The notes: generated by a model not told the origin, from the letters alone. DNA of 64,000 bases from Aldrovandia affinis (GCA_029706075.1 JAINUG010000218.1:20854-84853); one strand, 5' to 3'; shown: positions 24,677 through 40,401, numbered from the stretch's first letter. Translations and numbers: made by a program.

Positions 24677-25059
24677 AGTGTATTTGCATTCTAATGAAGG
24701 GCTTTGGTCTATCTGGTCACGCCACTGGGTCTGCATGCCTACATCATGAAATGGCAAGGAGACGTCAATACAAAAATCTCATCCAAAATCGCATTTTCCA
24801 ACTGGTTCTCAGAACGGTTATATAACAAGTTTGATTTGGCATTCATTGGTTTGATTTCAGGGCACCCTGTACTAAAGTATTAGCCTAGCTCTCAACAACT
24901 CTCAAAGCCAATATAAAATTAATATTGAGACGTGCCAACCCGACAAAAAAAGTCCTCTCACATCTACATTTCTGTCCCATGCGATGTGTGTTAAGTGCTT
25001 ATTAGATTATATATCAAATACTTTTTGCTTACTTTTTAAGCATTTGTTTTCTACGCGTG

Positions 25060-25275
25060 ACATGGTGTCATTACGGGGAAACGCTGATTTAACCGATGGA
25101 AATGAAAATAGCCTGTCCTTAAGCTTTCTTTCGAGCTCTGGTATGATCCGAGGACAGCTGGGCAATGGCCATCAGACTGACTTTGCCTTGACATCTGGGG
25201 AACCCACTGGTGTGTGGCACGCGAATCGGTTGATGTCGCTATTTAAATGCAAATTTGCGGGGGATCATTGAAGCC
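25060..25275. promoter_or_regulatory. Candidate upstream enhancer with octamer site
   Basis: A GC-balanced block with no coding homology ends in ATTTAAATGCAAATTTG, which contains a perfect POU octamer ATGCAAAT (25247-25254). Position 3.5 kb upstream of ebf3 exon 1 and lack of repeats suggest a cis-regulatory element. Conservation was not tested. Confidence 0.3.
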
Positions 25276-25889
25276 TCACCCCGTAAATTCACACAAAAGG
25301 AACACTTCACACACAATAAGGAGGAGGGTCGTTTCTTCGGGAGGTCTTGGCAACACCAAGCAAATCTTATTCAAACCTGCACACCTTCTGCATGACCAAC
25401 TTTTTCTTTGTCCGTCGTCTTCTGTTAGCACACTTCCCAAAAAGAGATCTAACATTGCCAACAATGCAATTTCGCCACCACGCGTTTTTATTTGTATTGA
25501 AAGGGGATATCAGAGAATTTGGATTCTATAACGAACGTTCTAGATTAACGTTCCATGTTGCTGTTGTTTATGGTGTTATGATGATTATTGTTATCGTTAT
25601 GATTATTATTTGATAATAACCAGTAGTAGTCTGAATGAGGCAAAACGTACGTGTCTAATAAGAAAACATTTGAGCAAATACTTATTTCCATGTGTGTAAT
25701 TACCTAAATGTTTAAGTTTATATCATTTAAATGGTGTTCGATTCTAAGAACATATATCGGTATTGTATTGTAGTATAAACGTATAGCCTACGTTTTGATT
25801 CACGTCTATCAAAAGTACGTTAAATCGCACATAATCTACCAACGTTCGTGGAGTAAACGGGTGTTCACTTTCTTAATTTAGTGTCATCC

Positions 25890-26220
25890 AGATAAATTTA
25901 TCTCGGACGGAGGCAGTTTAATAGAGCCAAGGTAAAAGTTGGGGAATAATAAAGAGCGTATTTTCCACGCTTTGGGTCCAGGGCCAGATGATCCCAGAAA
26001 ATGAGCTGAAATAGATTCAGGCTGTAGCGCCTGTTGTGAAGAGCAGCTGATTCCCCTCTTTCTGGCCAGATGGCTTCTGAACACAGATTTGCATTCATTT
26101 TCGCCTAATATCTTCCAAAATAGCGGGGCAGCTGCATTTGTTGTCAAATAAGGTTTAAAAGTCCCTTTCAGGACGGGATCGTTACCTTCCGGATGGGTTT
26201 GTGGAACTTTTCCTCTCTCC
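25890..26220. promoter_or_regulatory. Candidate upstream regulatory block
   Basis: A repeat-free, GC-balanced stretch containing an E-box core (GAGCAGCTGATT) and a second CAGCTG (GGGCAGCTGCATT), about 2.7 kb upstream of ebf3 exon 1. Function is an inference from composition and position only. Confidence 0.3.
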
Positions 26221-28414
26221 AGTCAACAGTGTCAGCTTTAAAAGGATTTGTCTTAAACCTCCCAATTTGGTAATCAGATTGAAATGGACTCGGTGCGTGT
26301 AATTTGAATGAAAGACATAACAAATTACCTCTATCAATTTACAGGTTATTTGTCGGTATTAAACCAGAATAAGGAAAACATGCTAAACATATCTCTATAT
26401 TGATATCATTGCACAATATGCAACCATCCACAATTAAGCGAAATGCAGGGTGAAATATGTTCCATCTTTAAACTCACTATTCGTTTACCGTTGCATTTCC
26501 TAACAACTCAATTAAACTCGTGTTTAAAAACGATGTTCAAATGTCAGATGAAATTACTGACCACAGTTTATGCGAACATTCCCAAAATGATCCCTTGCCT
26601 GAACATATGATTCTGTCAGAATATTAACATTTTGGAGACACTTGTATTTGATGTTCTTCAAAGACTAATCTTGTTACCCAAAAATCGTCAAATGTGATTT
26701 TATTATACTTACGTATTTAATTAGACGACCAGGCAGTGTAATGGATTTTGAGACGAGGCAAGAGCAACAGCTTTGACAATTCACTTATCTTTGGCAATAG
26801 TCATTAACCCCCAACATCAGCAAAACAGATTACTCCCTAACACATCTCTGTATTCCTTTCTCCCCCCCGCACCCCCAACCTCGTTGGGGGGACCTCACGA
26901 TAATACAATCGGGACTTCGATTTTCACCTATTAAATACTATATGAACAATCACATCCTACTAATTGTCAAAAATACACGTTACAGTAAGTGTTAACTTAC
27001 AAAGACAAACAAGTCACAATACATGCTATTATTGTCCTCAAGTATTTTTATTATCAAAGACAACCCGGCTCTTTCCCCGGGAAATGAGGTCGGACAGACT
27101 TTGTACATCCCCAGAGTCCTCTTCCTGGGTAACATGAAGCACACCTAAATTGAAATAAATTTAACGTTTATTAAACATTCACAAGGCAATTAATGTGATA
27201 ATCTGTTATATTACCGGGCGATGACAACATGTAAAGACATATAGGAATAGATTGTTGAACAGAAACAGTTATATAGCTAGGGCTGTACAAACACGTGTTT
27301 TTACTTTAGATATATTGTCATTCGTGTACTTTACACATTTAAATTAGATTTATTGTTAATGTGTTTTTATTTAGGGAAATAATAGGCTACATTTTATCAA
27401 TAGTACTCAGACATTATTATATTTAATTTTCAGACCTTTTCCAATAATATAATCAGTAAATCAGGTGGAAAGAATACCGTTTACGAATTACTTGATTTAC
27501 CTTGTTTTTAAAAACGGTAGTATAAAAAATATCTGTACCCTTGTTTTTTGTTGTAATAAACCTAACAAATGGGTAAATTCATAATTCAAATTGTTGTACA
27601 AATATTGTCAATCATTGTACGACAATGGGTTCTAACATTCATTCCATAATGCCTTCAAAAGAGTTGTCAGTTGGCTTCTTATATAGGCTATAGCCTACAA
27701 TATATACTTATTTGATCTTAATTGAGTTAATCCAAAGGATTTGAACATGTTGAGCATAAATAAATCGGTGTACCTGTCTAGTAAAAACAAATAAATAGTT
27801 ATATAAATACAAATAATATACATAAATAAAATTCAAATAACTTTACAGTAACAATTCTTTCCACTTCCGTAGAACCTAAGTGGATATTCGTATTGGCCTC
27901 ATTTTTTTCCATATTAATTTTGTGTTGGTGAATAACATCATTGGATGTTCATTTGAGGAAAGAAAATCCACTCACCAGATTGAAAGAGAAAAGTGGAGCT
28001 CTTGTTCTCAGGTTGCAGCTATTTGTCTGTATCCGTAAAGCCTCGCACCACTGGAAGACAGGAATTGTCAGTCTTCCATATATGGTCAAAGCTACGCCCC
28101 ATGAGCGTCATATTCTGACTGCGCTGTTCCCGTGGGTTTAGAGTTTTGGCTCCCGGGAAAGGTTCCATTCCTGAGGGATAGAGGGCTGAGTTTTGTATGC
28201 TTCCATCCATTCTGCAAGACGCTAAAGGCCCCTCATCAACCTCTCCCGTGTCCGGTAACACCTCCATGGTAATCATATTTTCGTTTATTTGTCTTTCGGA
28301 GCCGAAACGCCTTGGCAGAAGTGGTCGATTCAGCGGTGTCCTGAAGGTTTTTGATGCGGTTTTAGAAGGATGACACCACATTGAGAGCATCACCACAACG
28401 CAAGCAACAGACAT

Positions 28415-28886
<472 letters not shown>

Positions 28887-28900
28887 TGATTTTTTAATGT

Positions 28901-29000
28901 NNNNNNNNNNNNNNNNNNNNNNNNNNNNNNNNNNNNNNNNNNNNNNNNNNNNNNNNNNNNNNNNNNNNNNNNNNNNNNNNNNNNNNNNNNNNNNNNNNNN
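28901..29000. other. Assembly gap (100 N)
   Basis: Exactly 100 N. Given the missing ebf3 coding bases, real sequence has been lost here. Confidence 0.99.
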
Positions 29001-29256
29001 CCTTACTCTTAAACTTCCACAGTTAGTTCAGTTCCACGCTGCAGTCTTCAGAATAGTATCCAGTTTAGTGAAAAACATTTTTTTTCACTAAACAGACATG
29101 TTGACTTCCCCTTCTGTTGTGTTAATGTACTGTGTCATTTATTTACTTATACACATAGTAGGAGTAACAGGCTTGGTGTTTCGCTCAACTGAACGAGGCG
29201 CGTGCGGGTAGGCACCGTGAACAGCCGACTAGAAGAAGAGCTGAGAGAGAGAGAGA

Positions 29257-29294
<38 letters not shown>

Positions 29295-29641
29295 TGAAGG
29301 CGAGCGCACCTACAGTTCCCCACCATCTGTTTTAGCCAATGCTCAAAAATTACTCAACCGTACCCCCAGACACCGCTTTTTATCCAAAGAAAAATCATTG
29401 GTAGCAGCTGAAAATAAACAACAGATTGCCCATTAGCACTTTCCACTAGTATCAGCAGATTATGACCATATTGATGTATACGGTTATGAGTATTATTTGA
29501 TCCGTCCTTCTGTATCTAATGAACGCCTCCATTAGCTTTTGGTAGTCTGCGTGTCATTTTATATGTACAATAATAAAATAAATAATAATCATAATAAAAT
29601 GCGATGTATAACAACAACAACACTAATACTATTTGTAATAA

Positions 29642-29694
29642 TGTTATTATTATTATTATTATTATTAATAATAATAATAATAATAATAATAATG
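29642..29694. repeat. Palindromic TTA/TAA microsatellite
   Basis: A run of TTA units switches directly into TAA units, giving a near-perfect inverted repeat that can fold into a hairpin. Confidence 0.9.
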
Positions 29695-29879
29695 TTATGC
29701 TTCCTATATTAACTAAATTGTGTTCACACAAAATAGCCTTTTTACGATTTATTGTCTATTCATTTCTTAACAGTAAGAGAGCATTTTCAATGTGATTTGA
29801 TTTAAATTTAATTGATTTTTATTGTTGGCCACAACGTTTAGCCAGATTTATTTTATCCTTAGGAATATTGGCCGTGTAG

Positions 29880-31999
<2,120 letters not shown>

Positions 32000-32068
32000 C
32001 CGGTGTTGTGACAAGAAAAGCTGTGGCAACAGGAATGAGACGCCCTCAGATCCAGTTATCATTGACAG
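32000..32068 (+). CDS. ebf3: ebf3 exon 6: rest of the zinc knuckle
   Basis: The first base completes Ser162. The exon then encodes [18 protein letters not shown] and VIID plus two bases of Arg before the donor CAG|GTTGGC. It supplies C164 and C170 of the zinc knuckle. Arg163 (codon CGG at 32001-32003) and Pro177 are DNA-binding-domain residues reported as altered in human EBF3 neurodevelopmental disorder, and both are intact here. Phase is 2 in and 2 out. The next expected exon, beginning FFLKFFLKCNQNC, is not found in the remaining 31.9 kb. Confidence 0.97.
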
Positions 32069-33127
32069 GTTGGCACCTCTTTTTGTTTCTCTATTTCTCT
32101 GCTTTTTTGTGTGGGGCGCTGTGGTTGGCCCAGCCCGTGTTTAAGTTCATTTTGTGCCTTGTTGTTCTCCTATGTTATCATGCACAGGTGGGTTGACTGG
32201 GAAACCCAGTAGCCGACTCAGTGGGGAATCGGTAATTGCTTGCGAGTTGTCAAGGGAAGCAGTTTCATCTGCCTCTCCTCTTGCTGTGAGGAGCAGTTTA
32301 TGCCTAGAGAGTTTTTGGCTTTAAACGCGAAGAGACATCATAGAGTGCTTCTTCCTAATTTGCTAACAAGTGCTTTATTCAGTTGTGTCCCTGTCATTCC
32401 CTTTTTCGTTACCTGTTTGGCTTAAATGCCTCTATTGTTTACTATTTGCTCTCTCTTTTTGTCACTGTTGTTAGATGTCTAAACTGCTATCTGTTGCAAA
32501 AATAGTCTCTTGTTCATTTACTGTCATTTTCTGTTGCTTTTCTTTTTCTTTTTCATGGGGCTATGTTTCCCTTAGCTTACAAAGTTAATCTGATTTTAAG
32601 ATAATACAATTGGAAAACAGTTGGAGCTAAAATGCTTTGTTACAGCTGGTGATTGTTATTGCTGGTTTCTTTTCATCTTTAAAACTCATTTCTATTTAAT
32701 TGCTTAAAGAGGGCTGTTGTTCATCTGTTAAGGTTTCCAGTATGAGGAATGGGCCTCATAAATATTAGGATAAATATTAAGGGATATTTAATTCAATGTC
32801 ACTGCTATGGTTCCTTGTCAATATCATTATTATATTATATATATATATTCTATACAAATTATATTTTTAATGTATATACTTAGACATCGGCCAATCAGTG
32901 GAATACACAAAACAAATGTGTAAAGAATGTAATAACTGCTTGAATCTGTAACTAAGTTAAGGTCTATGCTAAAGAAAAAGCAGTTTAGAGCTTAGACTCA
33001 ATGCTGTCCCTGCATCTAAAGCTGAGTCTCAGCAACGTTTGGGGGTGACCAAATGCAACCAATGATGTAATGATAAAGCCTTGAATGAATGAAAGCCTTT
33101 TAGGAGTTAGTGAGCTCCAATAGGAGC
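32069..33127 (+). other. ebf3: ebf3 intron 6, 5' end
   Basis: Start of the giant intron that runs past the window end. A short (AT)n patch lies at about 32824-32848. No repeat or exon is recognised. Confidence 0.7.
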
Positions 33128-33346
33128 ATGGCTGCGTCCCTCAATGCGTTGTCAAATCACGGCATATCTGGTGTGGCTGAAGTGAGTGGTTGGGAATGCT
33201 GCATGTATGACAACTACGCTTCAAGCACTGGTTCGTGGTTGCTGTGGACAATTTCTGTAGCTTTAATTTTGTGGAGTTATATTTTGATTATGAACTTTGC
33301 CATCCGTGGAAGGGAAAAGGAAACAGAGGGGAAGACACCTGGATAA
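33128..33346 (+). CDS. Candidate 72-residue single-pass membrane microprotein (hypothetical)
   Basis: The open frame starts at an ATG with A at -3 and G at +4 (GGAGCATGG), a strong Kozak context. An in-frame upstream ATG at 33110 would add six residues. The product begins MAASLNALSNHGISG, has a short polar segment with a WECC motif (residues 22-25), and one hydrophobic stretch WLLWTISVALILWSYILI then MNFAI (37-59). A charged tail RGREKETEGK follows. This gives N-outside, C-inside topology by the positive-inside rule. I do not recognise a family. It lies in the ebf3 intron in the same orientation, 1.06 kb after exon 6. AATAAA at 33559 could serve as a polyadenylation signal. It may equally be a chance frame, as no transcription evidence is available. 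Confidence 0.3.
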   Translation: MAASLNALSNHGISGVAEVSGWECCMYDNYASSTGSWLLWTISVALILWSYILIMNFAIRGREKETEGKTPG

Positions 33347-36300
33347 TCCGAAGGAAAATATGCACCACCAGTGGATAGCAATGTTGATGTTTGAGTAGCT
33401 AGAATCACTGTTTGCTTAGTAGAGAATGTTTGGTATCTGGCAGAGGGAACATCTCTCTTATTAGTAATCAAATAGGGCTGGCCAGTTGTTGCTGTCTCTC
33501 TGGTTGTGTCTCACTAATCAGAAAATAGGACTCAAACTGTATGACTGAATTTATAAAAAATAAACACTTCTCTAGGAGAAACCATTTCTATTTTTTACTA
33601 AACTATTTATTGACTATTTGTTTAGCACATCTGACAACCAGGCATCCTTTCAGCTTGCTTCATAATATTAATAATGTACACAAAAACAAGAAAATATATG
33701 GTTTGAATAATACCATAACATTATTTACTTTAAGTTAAAATGAAGCTGATCTGTTTCATTAGATGTGTAAGGATGTTTCTAGTGTAGAATTATGAACAAA
33801 AACGTCAAAATAAATAAAATAAAATATATGTATTTAATGCACATATATTCCTTATAATATGTATGTTCCTCATAATATATTGTTTATGGTTTCATCTTTA
33901 TTTAGGTAAAATGGTGGCTCCATTTGTGCCAAACATAAATGCTTAAAATGTCTTAATTATTGATTAAAAATCTGCTGTGTGGTTCTATATTTAACCATAT
34001 AAATGCACTGGAGGGCTGTTCAAGCTCCCTATGTGCACTTCAAAATCCACGATGAGACAAAGGCTTTGTTGAAAGTGTGGGGCTGAAACCTAATAGTGCT
34101 AAAAGGAAACACTGCTCTTCAAAGTATATTTACACATAATGTGCTTCATATGCTACTCACGGTGTATGGATTGCACTGTGAGCATATATATATAGTTGAA
34201 ACATACATTGTGTGTATGTAATGTGTGTATATGTTTCAGAAGTTATTATGGTTGCTTTGACATATGATTGTTCTGTGATTTGGGATACAAAAGTAACTTA
34301 TCATTGACATATTTATTTATTTTGCAAAAGCCATATTGTCATAAGCACATTGGACACATTTGCTGGCACTGACATAAGAAAGATAAGAAAGATTTATTCA
34401 GCAGCTATTGGCAGAAAGAGGTATTTATAACTTTAGGATATAAAGTGATAATTCAGTCATGCATTGAGTAATACAAAAACAACATTCATTCATTCAGATG
34501 CACATAAAAGAGTAAAATAACTTATAATTGCACAACGTATGTGTGATGGTTGATCTGAATTACAGAAATCCAAGCCCAGCTCCAGTTCATTTTCTGGCAT
34601 TTGAACAAACAGGTGAAGCTTGCCCTCCGGATTAATTCTTAAAAGCTCTCATGTACATGCGGTCAAAATAATGTAAGGTACACATTTCAAAACATTAGAC
34701 TGGATCTAAGTTCTGCATATAGATACTTAACACAGTTATGTCTTGCCTTCTTTTTTTTACTGTCACTCTTTAAACAAATATGTAGAATTTCACAGTATAT
34801 TGTGCTTCAATCTGTGGTACAGTATGTGTAACTGAAGTACAATAGAAAAAAGGAGTAGAGAAGAGATATTTAAAGGCAGGGAACTGAAGCAGAGGGATAT
34901 TGTAAGCTCAAACTGCAGTAAAAGCTCACATTTTCATTGTGCTGTGGCTGAAAGGGATTTGAGTATCACTTTCATAGTGGAGCTATCTGTTCTGCAAAAT
35001 CACAAAAGCATGTGTTTCTCATTAGACCCTCCCATTGTCTGCCTATCACAGCTATAGGCAGATCATTTTATGCTATTGGACTTGGAGTAAATCTCACTGG
35101 CCATAAATGGAAATATTATTTTATAGCACAGCCATCAAAACTGAGTGTGTGTGTATGCGTGTGTGTATCTGTGTGTTTGCGCGTTACATTATATTATTTG
35201 TATAATGTATGAAAACTCCTAGCATGGCACTGTGCATCCTTCTGATCTTTCATCTTCTGGATTTAGGCTGAATTGTAATGGGACGAAGCCAAGATTAAAA
35301 TATAACAGCAATGTGCTTTGTCTTTCTATTTAAGAAACAATGTTAAGAATTTTTCATTTTCTTTCTTTTGTCTCTCAAAAGTTAAACACCAGAATGGGGT
35401 TGTCAGTCATCAAAATAAACAAAAAACCTTGTGAAATTCTGAAAAATACTAACACATGCTTAGAATCTTGACTCAAAGGTTAAAGTGCATCACGGTTAGT
35501 GTGAATCTGGGCCTGACAATCTAAGTGCTGAAAAGTGAAAAGACTGATTGCTGAGGCAGACAAGGCAGGCCTGATTACATTACAATCAAAACATTTAGCT
35601 GCAGACCGCTACTGAGAATGCTGGTAGCATTGCCGGAGTGTGTTAAACAGACTTGTGATCCATTATCGATAGCATTCTCAGTAACATTTTCCCAGATGGT
35701 ATGGGGGCAATCATACTGCTAGTTGGCATCTTGCAGGGCAGTAACTGGCATCCTCGTAGATCTGGCATTTTGAATGGAGTTTAGGGGACTTATCATTCCA
35801 AATGTGTCCTATTTTCCTGTAGTCAGGCCAGACATCTGTTTATACCCTTTCTCTTGGAGTTTGGTACAGCTCTAGTTTAAAAAAAAACATTTTCGGAACA
35901 TTTCTGATTTAACAGCTGCTACAGAGTTTCAACCTCGATGCATCTTTAAATATTTCAAAACTGACCTCAGATTTTGGAAAAAGAAAACAAGCCATTTGTT
36001 CAGTTATTTAGGGGCATATCCAAATTAGCCAAAAAGTTTTCAGCCTGAGAAATATACATTAAAGTACATTAAAAAGGCAGTATGACTATCTCAATAGTTA
36101 ATATATTTTTTTTCAATCAGATTAAATAAAATGTGCAAGTTTCCATGCCTTTAAATACAGCTGCATAATACATAATACATTATAATAAATGTAATATATT
36201 CTGTATATTGCAATGTCTAAACCCTTTGGGATTAAGTCGAGCCATGCCCTTCCTGACCACAAATTACAATTAATGTACTGTGTTGTGCTGGCAACAATAT

Positions 36301-37878
36301 TTTTTCATCAAATAATAAAATATGGGTGTTTTAGATTTCTTTACACCTGTACTTTATGTCTGTACATAATAATGGTAAAGGGTCCAATGACAGATTGGGG
36401 TTTTCATAGTCAGCGGGCCTTCCTTTCACTTCCTGCCACAAAGGTTAGCGTGGACTGACCTTTGAAGGCAACCCAGTCAATGAATAATTCATACCATTGA
36501 CTTTGTTTTGTTAGTACAGTCCTGTTTTGGGACATTTTTACTCATTTAGCTCATTTAAAGGGCTTCTCTGCACCTGTTCCAAGTAGTAATGCAATGTAAC
36601 TTCCTGTTCTAATTTTGTTTAATGGTAACTATGGGTCTTTATCAGGGAAGTTCTCAATGACGATGTGTGATTTTAAGACATTCATATCTCCTTGTCAGAT
36701 TGTTACGGGAGGCAAATCAAGAGTCAATGTCTGACTACTTCCCAAGGTTTTTAAAACATTTTTTTATGATGATTCACTGTGACCAAGCAGAAAACTTAAA
36801 TTGTCCTCCCCTATGGCTTTCCAAAAGCATAATTACATCTAACTTATTGCAGGCTGGACAAATAAGGTAAACTCTTTTGTTAGGAATGCTATGTAAATTT
36901 AAATCCACAGAAAAGGGAAAAAAAAAAAATACAATTAATTGTCTCCTTTAATGCCATTTACATTTTGGCACCGTTAGGGAGGATAAAAAAAAATCATTTT
37001 AATTATACATCGGCTCAGAAACAGGGATTTTTTTCAGACAGGCATTTGCATAACCTGCAAAGTAGGGTCTGTTTATTAACTTCCTAAATGGTATGTTTTC
37101 ACTACATCTGCATAATGCAATTTACAGCAGCGTGTTTCACGCTAACACTGCTTCTCACTTCTTCTAGCAGTTAGTGGAACGGACGCAGTGCATGGGAAGA
37201 TCGCTTCTCTGTTTTGATTTGAGCTGAGAGCATCGCGTTGGGAGGTGATATTCAGATGTTTGTGTTACAGGCAAAGCTGTGGGTCTGACGTGTAAATAGT
37301 CATGACTTAGCCATCTGCTGGAGGTTCGGCTTATAGTTTTTGCACATTTCAGTAGGCAGTATGTCTGATTAAGAGAATGAAATATGTTTCAGACCACGGT
37401 AAACAACTAACATTGCTGCATCTCTACAAGTTCCCCTAGAGCTTGCACATATAGCCTCAGGCATTTGAATGTGCACTGAGAGACCCTCATACATGGGAAT
37501 GAGAGGATTCATGTTTTGCAGGTTTTTTTGGAAGAATTGTCTGTGTGTGTGTGTGTGTGTGTGTGTCTGTATGCGCGCATGTGTTTGGGGCAGGGGTCAG
37601 TGGCAAGCTGGTATGTGGAAAAATATACTTTGTGAGGTACCCTGATAAAAACTTCCCCTGCCTTTTGCACTACCTTATCAATTGTAAGAGATATCACACT
37701 ACAAGGCAGTCATTTAGTAATTGTTTTTCAATTAACTGCATCATAAAAATCAAAATGATCATAAAAATTGCTCTGTACTGAAGCAGCACACATGGTAAAT
37801 GTGATTACTAGACATTTTTAAAACCCCTGAAAAAACCCACACATACAACCCCTGTGCGAGCTTCCAGTTGATATGTTG
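33347..37878 (+). other. ebf3: ebf3 intron 6, no gene or transposon recognised
   Basis: AT-rich intron with scattered motif-dense patches. Short GT-rich runs lie at about 35138-35180 and (GT)n at 37542-37566. No transposon is recognised. Confidence 0.55.
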
Positions 37879-38600
37879 CCATTTTTAAATGACCTCATAC
37901 TTCAAGGATGTCACTTTCCACTTATTACATTAATTGTGGTTTAGATGTCATTTGAGTGGCAGATGTGAATTTATTAGCCGTGTGAGCAATCGGGGCAGGG
38001 ATGGCCACCCCAGACTGTATGCAAATGACAAGAACTTTGAATGAAGCCTGTTTGAATGATGAACTGCCCCATTCCCAGGAAGTGCGGGGCTCTTGGCAGG
38101 CCTGTCGTATCTTGTGCTCAAAGAAAATAAACCCCAGGTCCTGTGCTCTTGATCCAGAATCTCATTTCTCTTGAGCTAAGACACAAGGTGTATTGGGAAA
38201 TGGCACTGAGCAATCGAACCCATTACTTTAAATGCGTTCCCGCTGTTGCATGCCCATTTTGTTTCACTTTGAGTAAATGTCAGAGCGTGGAACCTACGTG
38301 CTGTGGCGAAATGATATTTTGATGTTTGAATCCGCATGTTTATCTTGTGTAAAAGCTACAGCATTATTCCCTGAAGGAAAGGGCTTCCTGTAACCAAAGC
38401 GGGCTCGAATTCCACTGTGACATCAGTAAAGACCGAGAGTTGATAAAAGTGAAGATCTCATTCTTTCCCAGCAATTGGCTCGGAAATGAGTTAAACGTGT
38501 GGGGAAGAAAAGTGAAGCACATTTCTGTTGTTGTATAACATGTAGCAAAGGGAAATACTGGCTTCAGCTTGTAGCAGATGAAAGACAAATTTGGTGACAG
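37879..38600. promoter_or_regulatory. Candidate intronic enhancer with octamer
   Basis: GC-balanced, repeat-free block with a POU octamer ATGCAAAT (38019-38026). It resembles the conserved noncoding elements known to crowd the introns of EBF genes. Conservation was not tested. Confidence 0.35.
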
Positions 38601-40198
38601 AAAAATGCTCCTTTATGGAGGAAGTTCTTCGTTTTGCAGCTGAGAGGACATACTTTGATAGAAAGGGGTTATGATGAGGGCAGAGCGATCAGAAGCACAG
38701 ACAACAAGAACATTAAATTCATCATCAATAAAGATGTTTAAAGCAAGTTGACTTTGTCCATAAAATTCCCTTAGTTAAATTCAATTATCCTAAACGAGAG
38801 ATGCATCTGAGAATCTGAAAGTTAACAACAGGCTAGAAGGAAGTTGATCTTGCTGAACACTTATGTGATCTTTATATGACTGAACATTTTTCCTATAACT
38901 CACTGCAGCATTAGTCTAATATGAAGTATAGCTGCTATGTGAGTGTGTTGAAAACCATAAAAAGTTGCAATAAAAGGTACAGAAAGGACACATCATTTTG
39001 ATCCAGAATTGGGATTTATTAGATATTGTCCTTGTAGTTTGCGTAGCTTTGCATAGCAGTGCTATTCCAACGCGAAGATGGGGAGTTATTTTCACATGCG
39101 CTGCTTGGAAAATCTTGAATTATTAAATATAAAATCTGCACAGCACATCCTGCCTCCTCAAAAATCCAGCTGCACTCCTTTATAAATGAATTCACTTTCT
39201 GTTTTGAAGTTGTTCATATGTAATTTATTTTGGTCACAAATAGTGTTGAGGCTTTTCTTGCATTCTGGAAATATTTGAACTGTAATATGGTTATATTTTC
39301 TAGTATCTTTCCACCCCTGTTTAATTTATTACACAAAAATAAGAGGAAAAAAAACTTTTGTCAGTAACCTTCCTGTCCAATCGTATTCCCCAAACTGTCA
39401 AACAAAATTTTGGGTCAGCTTTACCCAGTTGTACCCGTAAAACTGCAGGCAGGGCCCTGTGAGATTCACATGTGGCCTTTAAAGCAGAGATGGGGTAATG
39501 CAGGGGTTTTACGGTTAAGTATGAATTCGCACCCACAACATTTGTTCCGCATTAGAAAGGGTTTGTAAATCAGATCAATCTGCTTGAATGATGTGGTCTC
39601 TCAGCGGGATCCCTCATGTCATTCCCTCCACAGTATTTGCTTATTGGAAACATAGCCACCGCACCACCCTGCCTCCCGCCCCCACCCACCCACCCATTCC
39701 CTCTCCACGTATTTCTATTTTCTGAATGTACCAATTTGTAGTGTGACACTAGAAAGATTAGGTTTGGAAATAGTCTGGAGATTGCATTGGACATGGTGCT
39801 GGTCCCAGCAATTTGAGGTCACAGGACAGTGATCTGGACAATGGGCATAAGCCATCAGTTACCTCGGAGAAAGTCACTGGGCCTTGGCTGGCCCGTGGCC
39901 CCTGGGGTGCAGGGGACGGTCCCAGAGACAACCTTCTGGCAAGGGCCGCAAACAAGTACCATTTATTAAAGCTGACAAGTTATTTCTAAATATAGCCCCA
40001 TTTTGTCTTTTAAAATACTGCTCTTGTCCCTCAGCAAATCACTTAAACAAAAGAACACAGTGTGAATGCTGTGCATGTTGTTTACCCCTTTGGAAATCAG
40101 CATGCCATTTGCCTGGGAAACTGCACCGTTGTGCCATGGAGGTCGGTGAACTTGAGCAATTCAATTTGAAATCACTCTCTAAAAAATAACAAAACAAA

Positions 40199-40200
<2 letters not shown>
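38601..40200 (+). other. ebf3: ebf3 intron 6, includes a GC-balanced block
   Basis: The stretch from 39380 to 40190 is GC-balanced and repeat-free and could be regulatory. The remainder is AT-rich. No exon is recognised. Confidence 0.4.
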
Positions 40201-40202
<2 letters not shown>

Positions 40203-40281
<79 letters not shown>

Positions 40282-40332
40282 AAGAGACAGAAAGAGACAG
40301 AGAGAGAGAGAGAGAAGAGAGAGAGAAGAGAG

Positions 40333-40401
<69 letters not shown>
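40203..40401. repeat. Long (AG)n purine tract
   Basis: About 190 bases of nearly pure AG on the + strand with a few AAGAGACAG variants in the middle. Long Ser/Leu and Arg/Glu open frames over it are low-complexity artefacts. Confidence 0.97.

Larger units (their letters stand above)
24676..28414. other. ebf3 proximal 5' flank
   Basis: There are no recognisable transposons. It contains GC-balanced blocks listed separately. At 26872-26890 there is a perfect 8-base stem (CCCCCAAC/GTTGGGGG) with a 3-base loop. A minus-strand open frame of 131 codons lies at 28019-28414. Confidence 0.45.

Noticed and set aside
24598-24825. Poly-leucine open frame
   Set aside because: It is a translation of the TTA microsatellite.
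27073-27085. Possible EBF autoregulatory site TTTCCCCGGGAAA
   Set aside because: The EBF consensus is TCCC-N2-GGGA. Here the half-sites are separated by only one base, so it is not a proper match.
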